DNA of 16,656 nucleotides from Stephanodiscus triporus (taxonomy: Eukaryota > Bacillariophyta > Thalassiosirophyceae > Thalassiosirales > Thalassiosiraceae). The position numbers and the translations under genes were made by a program. Positions 1 through 9,798 of the stretch are shown piece by piece. The DNA is taken from positions 1 to 16,656 of the forward strand of contig JALLAZ010001842.1 in the NCBI GenBank assembly GCA_036939755.1, written 5' to 3'. Below the pieces are notes generated by a model. It was not told where the DNA came from and ran no database searches. It worked only from the letters and a program-made list of their open reading frames with translations. The number at the start of each line of letters is the position of its first letter. The stretch's first letter is position 1.

Positions 1-389
1 TAGGAATACATACGTAGAGGTGGGTTCAACTACTGTCCCCAAACCTCGAAGATAACACCTTACCAAGCTATTTATGAAAAACAACAAAACTGTGGTAAAA
101 TACGGGGTGCTGCGAGTTTGTCACGCTCGTGACTATCGCCAGCCCGCACGTCTCCTCCCTTCCGAAAAAGCTGTGGCAGACTCTCCGAGCAAGCACCATC
201 GTTCTAGATAGATCCACTGCGATTCCCATCCGATCATCCCCTTCTTCAACTTCAGCCCCCCTCAACCCGCTTTCCCCTGCACTCTGGACTGCACCATCGT
301 TGACATGACCGCGTGAGATTCCTTTGTCATTTGGCGAACTCTCAGGGCATAAGTAGGTAGCTCATCTGGCGAACTCGGTTCATATTGCA
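1..389. other. Upstream non-coding region, no gene recognised
   Basis: I see no convincing coding exon here. Short open frames exist but carry no recognisable motif. A small inverted repeat with six-base arms (GTCACG/CGTGAC) lies at about 119-132. The stretch next to 390 is the probable promoter and 5' UTR of the Orai-like gene. A stop codon in frame at 354-356 limits how far that reading frame could extend upstream without an additional exon. Confidence 0.5.
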
Positions 390-1257
390 ATGCTCGCCGC
401 GGACAAACTGCAGTTGCAGAGCACTCTGAGGCAGCAAGCGACGGCCCTGAAAGAGAAGGAATTCAACTTGCACCATGGCAACCTGATGACCGTGGGAACT
501 CAGGCGGCAGTGCTGGCGGGACTGGACGTGACCATGTTTATCGAGTTCCAACCCCCATCCAACGACGAATGGGTGAGATGACATCATGATTGCATCGTCA
601 ATAATTTGATTCGTATCAAAGGGGGGGAGGGATAATCTGATTGCGAGTGTTCCCTTTCTCTCTTAGGCTATTGTCCTCATACCGAGAACCCTTAAATTCA
701 TATTCTACGTCTTGATCACGTCGGCATTCTGCTCGAACATATTCGTCGTTGCCCAAACTACCATTCTCTCCGTTCTCGGGGCGTCCCTCGCCCTTCGAGG
801 CCCGGACGGATCCATGATGACGGCTACCGACGGATTGTACCACGAGCGCATATCCGTATTTCAGGCATTTGGTCGGGGACTGGTTTTCACGATGGGTAGC
901 GTGGTCATGGCCGTTTGGCTTCACCTGCACTGGGAGGCCAGCGTGATATGTTGTTCAATAGCGGTGTTTACCATATCGAGGATGAGGGAAGCCTACTATA
1001 GGATCGTCAAGAAATTCGACTTTGACGAAAGCTTGACCGTTGATTTTAGAGACATCTTCGACGGTCCCGCGGCGATTCAAGCGGTGCCGAAGTCCATGTG
1101 GAGGCTGGGCATGGCTACAATTGGAGGCAAAGGGGTGAATGCAAAGGATTCTTTCGACAACCATGATAAAAGAAGAGACGCGCGCATTGTCGAGGAAGAA
1201 GAAGACGAATCTTTGATTCGAAGGCAACGGTTAAAATATTCACTTGAGATGGTTTAA
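390..1257 (+). CDS. Orai/CRAC-type calcium channel-like membrane protein
   Basis: The gene has two exons, 390-572 and 667-1257, with an intron at 573-666 (GTGAG...TTAG), and encodes 257 residues. Hydrophobic segments at about 33-53, 70-103, 127-147 and 150-166 give four membrane helices with an acidic, charged cytosolic tail. The first helix carries G44 and E52 in G-x7-E-F-Q. This has the same spacing as G98 and E106 of human Orai1, where the glutamate is the calcium selectivity filter. A short loop with HER precedes helix 3, as in Orai, and helix 4 runs into a charged stretch. In animals Orai forms plasma-membrane store-operated Ca2+ channels gated by STIM; here I infer only a Ca2+-channel-like role. 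The pore arginine R91 of human Orai1 is replaced by T37, and E190 is not obviously conserved. A further 5' exon cannot be excluded. The gene is convergent with DNA ligase IV. Confidence 0.62.
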
Positions 1258-1711
1258 TTTGGTCTCGTCCTGGAGTAAAACTAACGGACAATCGGAACAA
1301 AGGTCTCTGACACTCCATGAGAAAGAGAGTCACTTTTCTCGCCAGCGTGCTACCTACAGCACCCAATACACTCATAGTCTGTAATGGTATTAGGGCTAGT
1401 GAGCATTCCTTCAAAAGGAGTGGCGTGAATCAATCGGCCTGCCAAACGATTGTAAAACTCAATTACCGTTCAAAAACATGCAATAACGACTAAACATGCT
1501 ACTGAATATTGCAGCCATGCCTCCTCCTGAGCGGGGGGGGCGGGGGGGGGGGCAGGCATAGCGATTTGCTTGTTTCCTCCTCCTCACCAACGCCATCATG
1601 TAACCGTCCATGGCCTCAAATAGCTAATAAACATGAACTCATGGCAGAGAGATATTGCTAAGAGATGAAGCTCTGTGACCATCTTTATCTTACTCTGTGT
1701 TGATTTTTATC
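1258..1711. other. Convergent 3' intergenic region with poly-G tract
   Basis: This lies between the stop codons of the Orai-like gene (+) and DNA ligase IV (-). It holds both 3' UTRs. It also contains a G run at 1533-1552, eight G then C then eleven G. I see no coding exon or RNA gene in it. Confidence 0.6.
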
Positions 1712-4700
1712 TCATGTAGGCATGGAATTCATTTCTTCATTCCATTTTTCTTCCAACCAAACGGGAGACACAAGGAGCACGCCAGGCCAATCTGGAGCTG
1801 ACATTTCCTCCAAAGAAATCAGTCTTTCATGCAGACGTGAACCAGACTTTGCATCAGAATATATAGAGACAGGATGCATGGACGACCACTTCAAGATACA
1901 ACGCCTGTTCAAGTCACAGAGAATATGAGTAACGCCGCTGTGGAGATGCGGTGTTACTATTGCACCAAGAGCTTTAGCCAGGGGAAGAGTGGCCGCCACC
2001 ATTCCTAGACTCTTACTCTCCATCACATCTTTCCAGCGAGGAGACTCACTGAAATCGAGGGCTTCCTTGTTCGCATCACCTTTTTCTTCAAAACCAAGAT
2101 CTGCAAACAAATCAGGATACAAGATGCACATCGAATCATCCGCATCATCATGCTTGTAGGGCCAAAGTTTTTGTACCTTGCCACCAAATATCCATCGTTC
2201 GTGTTCATCGAAATTGTTCAATGCATGGACTTGCCACGGCACTGCATCGCCAATCTTGATAGCCTTTCGGCGTTGTCGTCCAACTTCCTCCAGAGCTCTA
2301 ACAAAATCAAGAGATTCGGCAACCTCATCAACTCGGAGCCCATAATCATCTTCGGTTGACTGAAGGCTCGCTTTGGCAGCATCTGATACGACCAAGAAAT
2401 CTGATCGGCGAGGATACGCTAAGCTGGGCCAATCCTTCTTTATATGCCGACGGTAACCTGCTGCATCATCATCCAGATTCATTAGGAAATTACATACTTA
2501 TACGACGAAGAGAAAGAATATTGCATCAAATCGCACTGACTGAAAAAGAAGCAAACTGCAATCAATATCATCGCTGTGATCATTTATTCTTCATTCACTC
2601 ACCAATCGAGTAAACAAATGACCACTTAATGACCCCACCCAATTCGAGTAGTCTGCGGGCGTCGGCTTCCCTTTTGGCCGTGCCATTTTTATCTGTTTTC
2701 TCAATTAGCGTGCGTAAGTTAGAAACCGATGCGTCAGTCGCTGTTCCTCCGAGCACAAAGTCTGTTCCCTTATGCACAGTTAACTGGCAAGTCCCCCCAT
2801 GTGATTGAATAAACCGAATGACATCTTCTCGACTTTTGACCAACTTTGCCTCCGTGGCCCAGCACTTTTCTTCGGCTTGGGCGGCAGTAAATGCATCATT
2901 TTCCAGGCAATAGCTGCCGGGCAGGACACAGAAAGAATATCCGTCCAATACACTGCTAATGCTAGCGCCTGCCACTGGGATGTGGAATTTCGTCACTTCA
3001 GTTGTCTGCTTTCGTGTTTTTTTCGCCGCAGTCTGCTTACGACTCAGTAGAAGTTGCTTGGCTGTGAGGAACCGAGAAGTCTGCTGATGCTGAGATCCAA
3101 ACGACACTTCTTCTTGGCGATTCTCTTCCTGCTCGATGAATAATGTGTGCAATTGACTCCAGTCCGCCACGTCATCCGGGTTCTTCGGATCCTCGGATCC
3201 TGCACCTGTGTTGAAGCGCACAAGAATTCATGTCACAACGTCATACACAGCACGCGGGACGGAAAGCTAAAAAAAGCAAGTCCCACTCTAAGGGTTTCTT
3301 TACCTCTGACTTTAGTAATTCGAGGAAACCGTAACGTGAAACCTGCTTGCATACTGTGAGACATCTGGAGCTCTGCAGAATTTATGGTGACAACAAAGCT
3401 ATCTTCTGGTCTGATCCAGACGTTGGGCCTGTCCTTTTTCTCGGGCTTCCATCCCAATTCGTCTCGAACAAATCCTCGTTGATATGATTCGGATGAAATG
3501 AAATCAGGTACCTCATCTGATTCGAACCATTTTCCCAGCCGAAATCCCCCTGATTCATCTGCTCTTTGGAATCCTGTAAGTTCTTTGAGAACGTTTTCGG
3601 TCTCTTTCGCAAAGTTAACCTTGGTTACCACCATATATTTCGCGCTGTGACCCCCATAACGATGCTCAGTGGATAAGCAACCGACAACGAGGCTGCTCAA
3701 TAAGCCTCTTCTATCCATCGCTTCGGCATATCTCCCACCAAGAACAAGAAGATCGATATCCGCAACTGCGCCGGATGCATCATAATCGGGCTTGAGCTTC
3801 CACCAGTATCCAAGCGATCGTGACTTGGCACCAACTACGCAGAACAAAAATGAGTATGGTTTATGACACTTGAAGTAAGATGAGTCCAAACGTATGTCAC
3901 GATAAACTTACGGTAGTAAGGGGAGGCAAGATCCTTGAAAATAAGGCCCTCTTGGCCACCTCTTTCCACAATTTGGTTGTACAAACTTTCTAATTCGAGC
4001 GATCGCCGGATCTCGATTTCTTCGTATGTTTTCCCACAACGCTGAGTGTCAAACTTAGTTGTGCCCGACTTATCACACAGCGCGAGATAGATCGAGTCTA
4101 ATTCGCATGGCGTCATTCCGTACTCCAAGCCACAGTTTCCTAAAAAATAATCCGCGGCATCCATTTTTGTTCCATCTGACCTAATAATTACACTCCGGAT
4201 GTGCTCGACCACATTCTCCTGAGGCTTAATAAGGTGGTATAGTATACACTTTCGCTGCATGCAGTCCATGTTGATGAGAGAACCAGTTTGGATCATATCA
4301 TCTTTCCCAAACAAATTTCTTGCCTTTGATAACAAATCTTTCGCACCTGGGCCGTCAACGTATAAAATATCGAAAATCACGTATTGCAGCCAGTATCTTT
4401 TTGAGCAGATTCCCCATGGAGCAACATTGGTCGTGGCAGACATATCCATACTTGTTGAGGATTTATTCATTTCTTTGAATGCTTTGTCCTTGGCGATTGT
4501 CATAACGTTTATGTCTGTCTCGTTTTTATGAAGACCCATATCTCGTATGTCTTGAGTCCCGTCCCTAGATCTTTGGTTGCGGTTCATTTCGGCCACGGTA
4601 CGATTGCTCCCGAAAGGGATTGGTCTGTTTTCAATACCATCCCAAGCAATCATCTCTCCATCTAAAATAACATCGACATCATATCCGGCGATGGCCGCTC

Positions 4701-6574
4701 GGAGAGAAGGGCCGATGGCGGGGCTGTAAAGGGGGCTGTACCAAGTTCCATTCCTGGTCTGAATTGTAACGATACCGCGTTTGATGTGGACCAAGTCTCT
4801 TTCACCATCCATCTGAGTACAACACGGATAGGTTTGAGTGAGAGGAGGTGGTTCGTGAAGAAGGACAATCACAGCTAGCCAACAAACCTTTATCTCGCAT
4901 GCAAATGCAGGATGCTTGATTGCCAAGCATGACTTGGCTGGGGACTCTGCTGGAAGTGCTTTATCTAGCTGGTTGTGACGGTGAGCTATTTCTTTCAAGA
5001 AGGTTTGGAATGACGTTCGACGCGACAACATTGGAGATATTGTATTTTGGAGTACGGCGGGTAAATTTGACGGAGTCATCCAGATTTGTCTGAATGTGAC
5101 AAAATCGGACAATCATAATTGTGAGCATAACGACTTCGTAAAGTTGGCCGAGTGACGAAGATATCCTAATCATACCGGTTGCTCTCCATAATTTCTTTTG
5201 CGTTCTTATCAACTGTCGCTTTCAGGAGACGCACATATTCAGGATCACTCAATCGGCTGCACAACTCCTTCAGACTGTTTGAGGAATAGTGAATGTCCAT
5301 TGCATGAGCGTTCATGTAACCTAATATTTCCCTCAAATTGATTCCAACATGAATGCGCTGCAAAATGATCCTCACTATGAATTTGTGTTCCACGGGCTGT
5401 TACTCAAAGGACGAACAGACACGCAAAACGGTAGAATCAGCGTCAAATCAAGGACGAAACGATATAGCAGCAATAAGGTATCCGCTCTCACGCTCATATT
5501 CTTATCGATCAGCTTTTCTACTAATATGGCGTATTGGTCTTGCTTCTTGGCGGCCTTCCTCGACGCGACTGCCTTTTCCAGCGACCTTCGCCACGCGCTC
5601 TTCTCGGCGCGATCCTCCACGGCCATCCCGAATTTATCCTTAACGATTTCGACCAACACGTCCAGCCATTCGTTCACCTCCCCCACCGTCAGCTTCGACC
5701 CACCCGCCGGCATCCTCTCCGCCATCACGTCCTGAACCACGCAGGACAGGTCCCCGACGGAATACGAGTTCTTGATAATGGTCGAATTCTTGAATCCGGT
5801 CAGCTGCTTGTACGCCTCGCTTCCCTTGTCGCAGCCCATCGCCCTCGCCCACGTCTCCGCGATCCTCGCCTCCTTCAGGCCCGTGTGCGGCCTGGTGCTA
5901 TCGTGCTCCGCCAGTATCAATCGCAGGTACGGAAAGGGACTGCCGCCGTCGAGGTATTTCTTGAGTGCGTCCGGGAGCAGGCATTCCAGCTTCTTCTGTT
6001 TCGTCATTATGCCCCTTTTATTGAGCCTCACCTTCCACAAATACTCGAGCCGCTGGCAAACTTGGACGAATAGGATGGCATTGGCCTTCTCGTAGCACGG
6101 CTCACGCGGGACGTACGTTTCGAGCGTGGGCATTTCGTCATTGCCTTCGTCGACTGCATAATCTCGTTGCATCTCCTCGTCCTCGGACAGGTTGTCGCGG
6201 CCCTCCCGTATCTCCCGATGATGATGCATCGTCGTCTTCCTCATTTCCGCTCGCCGACCGAGATCGGGCCCGTCGTCTCCTCCCCCCGCGACGTCTGCAT
6301 CGGTGGCGTCCGCGTCGCGATTGCGCTTGGCGCGGACGAATTCCGAACAAGACGGGTAGTACGATCTCGTGGGCGGGAGATCGCCGCCATCGACGAAATC
6401 GCGGGCGGTGCCATTCCCGATATTCCTGTCGCTCTTGGCATTATGCTCATCTACGACGCCGTCCAAAATCGGATGAGGCGAATTCGCAAGGATGTAGAAG
6501 GTGGAATTCTGCCGCCCATCAACGATTGTGTCATCCCGCGCCAATGAATTGACAGCAGGACTTGGTTCAGACAT
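1712..6574 (-). CDS. LIG4: DNA ligase IV, ATP-dependent (non-homologous end joining)
   Basis: Seven exons on the minus strand: 6574-5492, 5396-5176, 5089-4888, 4812-3912, 3834-3304, 3205-2603 and 2460-1712. They total 4,290 nt and 1,429 residues. The protein seals double-strand breaks in the nucleus with XRCC4 in non-homologous end joining. Residues 1-165 are an acidic, disordered extension with a basic patch (RAKRNRD). The ligase N-terminal domain follows at about 165-440. Nucleotidyltransferase motifs are K502-M-D-G-E-R, LDGE at 552-555, EGLIFKD at 790-796 (K795), WWKLKP at 813-818, and TLRFPRITKVR at 969-979. A BRCT domain lies near 1064-1200 and a second near 1330-1429, the arrangement specific to ligase IV. 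The protein is longer than human (about 911) or Arabidopsis (about 1,219) LIG4. About 120 extra residues sit between LDGE and EGLIFK. The last intron (2461-2602) is the least certain, because its acceptor was chosen to keep the frame open. Exon 6 has a tandem acceptor 6 nt apart (3206 or 3200). Confidence 0.93.
4813..4887 (-). other. 75-bp intron 3 of LIG4, stop-free and in frame
   Basis: On the minus strand the intron starts GTTTGT and ends CTCAG. It separates the codon of catalytic K502 from M503-D-G-E-R. Its length is a multiple of three and it has no in-frame stop, so an unspliced transcript would still be translated, with 25 extra residues splitting the active-site motif. The splice assignment rests on restoration of the conserved K-x-D-G-x-R motif. 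Confidence 0.85.
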
Positions 6575-6865
6575 GATAATGTTGGGGAGGATTGTATGTT
6601 AATGATTGTAGCTCGCATCATAGGAAAGGCCTCCATAGCTATGGCATGGGACGGGCAGCGGTGGGGAAATTCTGGCGGCCGCCATGATGCCAGTATCGTA
6701 TCGTTGCTCGTTTTTTTACACACTGTGTAGGTAAGTACGTTTGACCTCGAATGAAAAATCTAGCCACAGCCACAGCCACATCACACTGACCTCGCGTCTT
6801 CCGCCGACGGCGGGGGACGGGAGGAGGAAGAGGAGGATGTCGACGGCGGCGGAGGAGGCGGGGGG
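6575..6865. promoter_or_regulatory. Divergent intergenic region between LIG4 and the Utp5-like gene
   Basis: This is the only space between the LIG4 start codon and the first in-frame ATG of the plus-strand gene, so it should hold both promoters. The frame of the plus-strand gene is open back to 6764. A strong donor-like AG|GTAAGT occurs at 6731, but the nearest acceptor (TCTAG at 6763) would give only a 33-bp intron. No upstream exon I tried joins in frame. I see no WD40 repeat coding here. Confidence 0.45.
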
Positions 6866-8208
6866 ATGGGGGGAAAGACGCTCGCCGTATTGGCTTTCCG
6901 GTCGGCGACGTCCGTGTCGGGATACGGCGCCGCCCACCTCTTCGAAGTCCCGATCGTCGACGACGATGGCGACGACGGCGCGACGTCCGAGACCGCGACC
7001 GCGACCGCGACCGCGACCGCGTTGTCGATCCGCACGACCCGTGCCACGATACGATCCGATCCCAACATCGCGTCCCTCCTGTACGCCGGATACCGCCCCC
7101 GCTATCCGGACGGTGCCGCAAATCCTACTATACTTCAGTCGCGCGATCGCATCCCGGGGAGGATCCGCGGCCGGATCGTGGTACGCCGCCTGCGGGAGGG
7201 CACGACGACCATCGCTGGCGCCTCGTCGTCGTCGTCGTCGTCGTCTTCGTCGTCGTCGGACGCGGCGGGGGGGATGAAGAAGAAGCGCAAGGCCGGATCG
7301 TCCGGGGACGGAGGGTTCGTCGCTATCGCGCCTGGCGATCAGGGTCGGGAGGCGTCGACGGCGGCGGACCTGATCGTCGTTTTCGCGCGGGAGCGACCGA
7401 AAAAGGACGAGGGGCGGGATACTTGACGACGACGACGACGACGAGGAGGAGGGTGAGGGGGAGGAAGAAGGAGCCGATGAGGCCGATGACGACTTCTTCG
7501 ATGACGTCGACGAGATGGGCGGCGACCGGGGAGAGAGCATCGCGGATCGATTGGCGCTTTCTCCTCGGCGATGGAAGACGAGGGACGACGACGAGGACGA
7601 GGGCGGTCGGGGGTCGGATCCCGACCCGGCCGCCAGTCGCGACAGGTCGAAGTTCAAGCCCAAATCCGCCACCTCCGAAACCCTGACGACGCTGCTGACC
7701 CAAGCGCTCTCGTCGANGGTCGAAGTTCAAGCCCAAATCCGCCACCTCCGAAACCCTGACGACGCTGCTGACCCAAGCGCTCTCGTCGAACGATCCATCC
7801 CAGCTGAACGTGGCGCTGCAGGTGACCGACCGTCGTCTCGTCGAGGGCACCGTGCGGTCGTTGCAGTCCCTCGACGCCGAGAGGGGCGATGCGACGACGA
7901 CGACGACGACGGGGTACATCCCGACGCTGATGGCGCACCTCGTGCGTCGGATGGCGCGTCGTCATTCGTTGGTGATGCCGTTGGGGGTATGGGTCAAGGC
8001 CATCCTCGCCGCCACCGCGCGCAGCGCCATCAATCAAGTCGCGACGCGCGACAAGAACGACGAGGTGGAAGATCGAATGGCGAGGGAGGGGAGGGAGATG
8101 GCGATGAAACTTGGTCCGTTGAAGAACTTTCTGAACGAGAGGGTGGAATGCTTCCCGCAGCTGTTGAGGTTGGAGGGTCGTTTGGCGTTGTTGAATCAGC
8201 AGTTGTGA
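6866..8208 (+). CDS. Utp5/WDR43-like SSU-processome subunit, C-terminal part, frame disrupted
   Basis: Two open frames belong together. The first, 6866-7426, holds GKTLAVLAF and AAHLFEVPI, low-complexity DDDGDDG and Ser runs, then a basic segment (MKKKRK) and APGDQGREA. The second runs from about 7428 through an acidic D/E stretch, a DRLAL segment and [11 protein letters not shown]. After the duplicated, N-containing segment it continues as [22 protein letters not shown] to a C-terminus ending in [15 protein letters not shown]. This last part matches the Utp12-type helical domain that ends several U3 snoRNP proteins. The order acidic linker, R-L, then Utp12 domain fits Utp5/WDR43 best, a tUTP/UtpA subunit for pre-18S rRNA processing in the nucleolus. 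The WD40 N-terminal half expected in the family is absent. A one-base shift near 7420-7430 and the join at 7717 break the frame. The next gene is convergent. Confidence 0.68.
7645..7789. repeat. 72-bp perfect direct repeat flanking a single N (probable assembly join)
   Basis: Bases 7645-7716 are repeated exactly at 7718-7789, separated only by the ambiguous base at 7717. Removing 73 bases (one copy plus the N) puts the upstream LLTQALSS frame in phase with the downstream NDPSQL frame of the Utp12 domain. This is what is expected when two contigs sharing a 72-bp end are placed end to end with a one-base gap. Confidence 0.95.
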
Positions 8209-8558
8209 TATCTATGGCGATCGTGTCGAGCTTGGGCCATTATCAACATTTTTGACTGGTTTATGATACCCATCAAGCACAACATGTTGGTAATTTTTTG
8301 ACTGGCAGAGAGCTATGACAGAGTGTTCATGTTCTATCTGGGTACGATACCATTATGTGCCGCATCTGATCCACAATTATGAGCACTTTGAGGTTATTTG
8401 ACGGGATTTAGGGCTATAATAACTTTCACCCACAGTAGAAAAACATTTTTATGAGACACGTCCAAAGATAGGGGAATCCCGTTCTAAAATCATTGTATCG
8501 ATGCATTAATGTCCTTGCTGCGCCTCCTGTTTTGTTTAATTCTAACCCAATGGAAAGC
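8209..8558. other. Convergent 3' intergenic region, nothing recognised
   Basis: AT-rich sequence lies between the stop codons of the Utp5-like gene and the LRR gene. The string TTTTTGACTGG occurs twice about 45 bp apart, near 8250 and 8296. I see no coding exon or RNA gene. Confidence 0.55.
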
Positions 8559-9798
8559 CTATCCATCAGTTAGATAGAACAGAACACGTGGAACAATGTC
8601 GGTATTGAGAATGTCATCAATGTTGGTATTGGTATTGAGAATGCAATTGTTCTGGTAGATGGCAAGCTCCAACAACACGGGAGCATCCTTCAAATTTTCG
8701 TAGAAGGAAAGCTTGGAATTGATAGATACAAAATAAGCACTCAAATCCTCGGGGGTGATGGAAGGAATGAGACGAAGCATTTCATGGATATTGACCCACC
8801 ATTTCCTTGCTTGAACAAGACCAACGTGCTCTGGAATATTGCATTGGACAAAAAAGGAATACGTACTCATAGAATTTTTATGGACCCCATGATTCCACCA
8901 ATCCCACATCAACTCTCCAGAAACAAACTCTTCGATCTCCTCACAAAACTCAACATTCGTCAACTGCGAGCAACTGCTGAATGCCCAATGATCAATCTCC
9001 TTGACAGATGGAGGGATCACAATGTGATGGAGTGATGTGCAAGCAAAAAATGCCCCCTTCTCAATCTCCTCGAGCCCATCGGGAAGCTCCGCATTCGTCA
9101 GCTGTGAGCAACGACCCAATGCCACTTGTTCAATCTCCTTGACAGATGGGGGGATCACAATGCGATGTAGTGATGTGCATCCTCGACATGCCCACGGCCC
9201 AATCTTCGTGAGACCCTCGCAAATCTCAACATTTCTCAACTCCAAGAATTCAGAGAATGTCTCATTTTCAATCTCCTTGACAGATGGAGGGATTAAGATG
9301 TTTTGTAGTGATGTGCATTTGTAAAATGCACACTCCCCAATCTTCTCGTGACCCTCGGGAAGTTCTATTTTTTTTCAAACGCAAGCAATGCTTGAATGCC
9401 GCCTTTTCAATTTCCTTGACAGATGGGGGGATCCCGATGGCATGCAGTGACGTGCATTGGTTAAATGCACACTCGCCAATCTTCTCGAGACCCTCAGGAA
9501 GCTCCATTTTTATCAAACGCGAGCAATGCTTGGATGCCGCCTTTTCAATCTCCTTGACAGATGGAGGGATTAAGATGTTTTGTAGTGATGAGCCTAGTTG
9601 AAATGCACACTCCCCAATCTTTTCGAGCCCCTCGGGAAGCTCCACATTCGACAACTCCGAGCATCGAGCAAATGCATACGCAGGAATCAACTTGACAGAC
9701 GGAAGGACTTGTACACTAGTTACGTCCTTCGGAACAGGCCTCTCTCCGTCGTAAATGAAAATGAAGACATTTCGTAGGCTCCAGGCGGCGACGCTCAT
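8559..9798 (-). CDS. BspA-like leucine-rich repeat protein (LRR_5 type), one frameshift
   Basis: The start is the minus-strand ATG at 9796-9798. The N-terminus (IYDGERPVPKDVTSVQV, then PSVKLIPAYAF) is the lead-in typical of diatom BspA-type LRR proteins. It is followed by about twelve 23-residue units alternating two consensus forms, roughly C-x-x-L-x-x-x-E-L-P-E-G-L-E-K-I-G-E-x-A-F and C-T-S-L-x-x-I-x-I-P-P-S-V-K-E-I-E. The C-terminal 120 or so residues (PSITPEDLSAYFV, DAPVLLELAI) are non-repetitive and also typical. The frame breaks at an A8 run (T at 9368-9375); with one A fewer the gene reads 412 residues without interruption. BspA-type LRRs are protein-binding surfaces, and function in diatoms is not established. 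No membrane helix or convincing signal peptide is seen. It could be a functional gene with a sequencing error or a young pseudogene. Confidence 0.82.
8993..9700 (-). repeat. Tandem 138-bp repeats encoding paired LRR units
   Basis: The landmark CAATCTCC (CAATTTCC in one copy) followed by TTGACAGATGG recurs on the plus strand at 8993, 9131, 9269, 9408 and 9546. Spacings are 138, 138, 139 and 138 bp. A diverged copy follows near 9688. Each unit encodes two 23-residue LRRs. The 139-bp unit is the one containing the extra homopolymer base. Confidence 0.9.

Noticed and set aside
119..132. Short inverted repeat as a terminator or operator
   Set aside because: Six-base arms with a two-base loop are expected by chance, and bacterial-type sites have no meaning in this eukaryotic context.
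5349..6073. Plus-strand frames of 128-179 residues within LIG4 exon 1
   Set aside because: They overlap the conserved ligase N-terminal domain on the other strand and carry no motif.
7200..7260. Trinucleotide (TCG)n run as a regulatory satellite
   Set aside because: It lies in the reading frame as a poly-Ser stretch of a low-complexity linker, like the acidic (GAC)n run at 7428-7450.
6639..7919. Long minus-strand open frames rich in Arg, Ser and Pro opposite the Utp5-like gene
   Set aside because: They are antisense shadows of GC-rich, trinucleotide-repetitive coding sequence. They show no domain and consist of low-complexity runs, while the plus strand encodes a recognisable Utp12-type domain.
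8993..9700. CRISPR-like or satellite array
   Set aside because: The 138-bp units are coding LRR pairs in one frame without unique spacers.
8559..9798. Two separate LRR genes
   Set aside because: The two open frames join exactly by removing one base at an A8 run, and the repeat period (138 versus 139 bp) shows the extra base directly.
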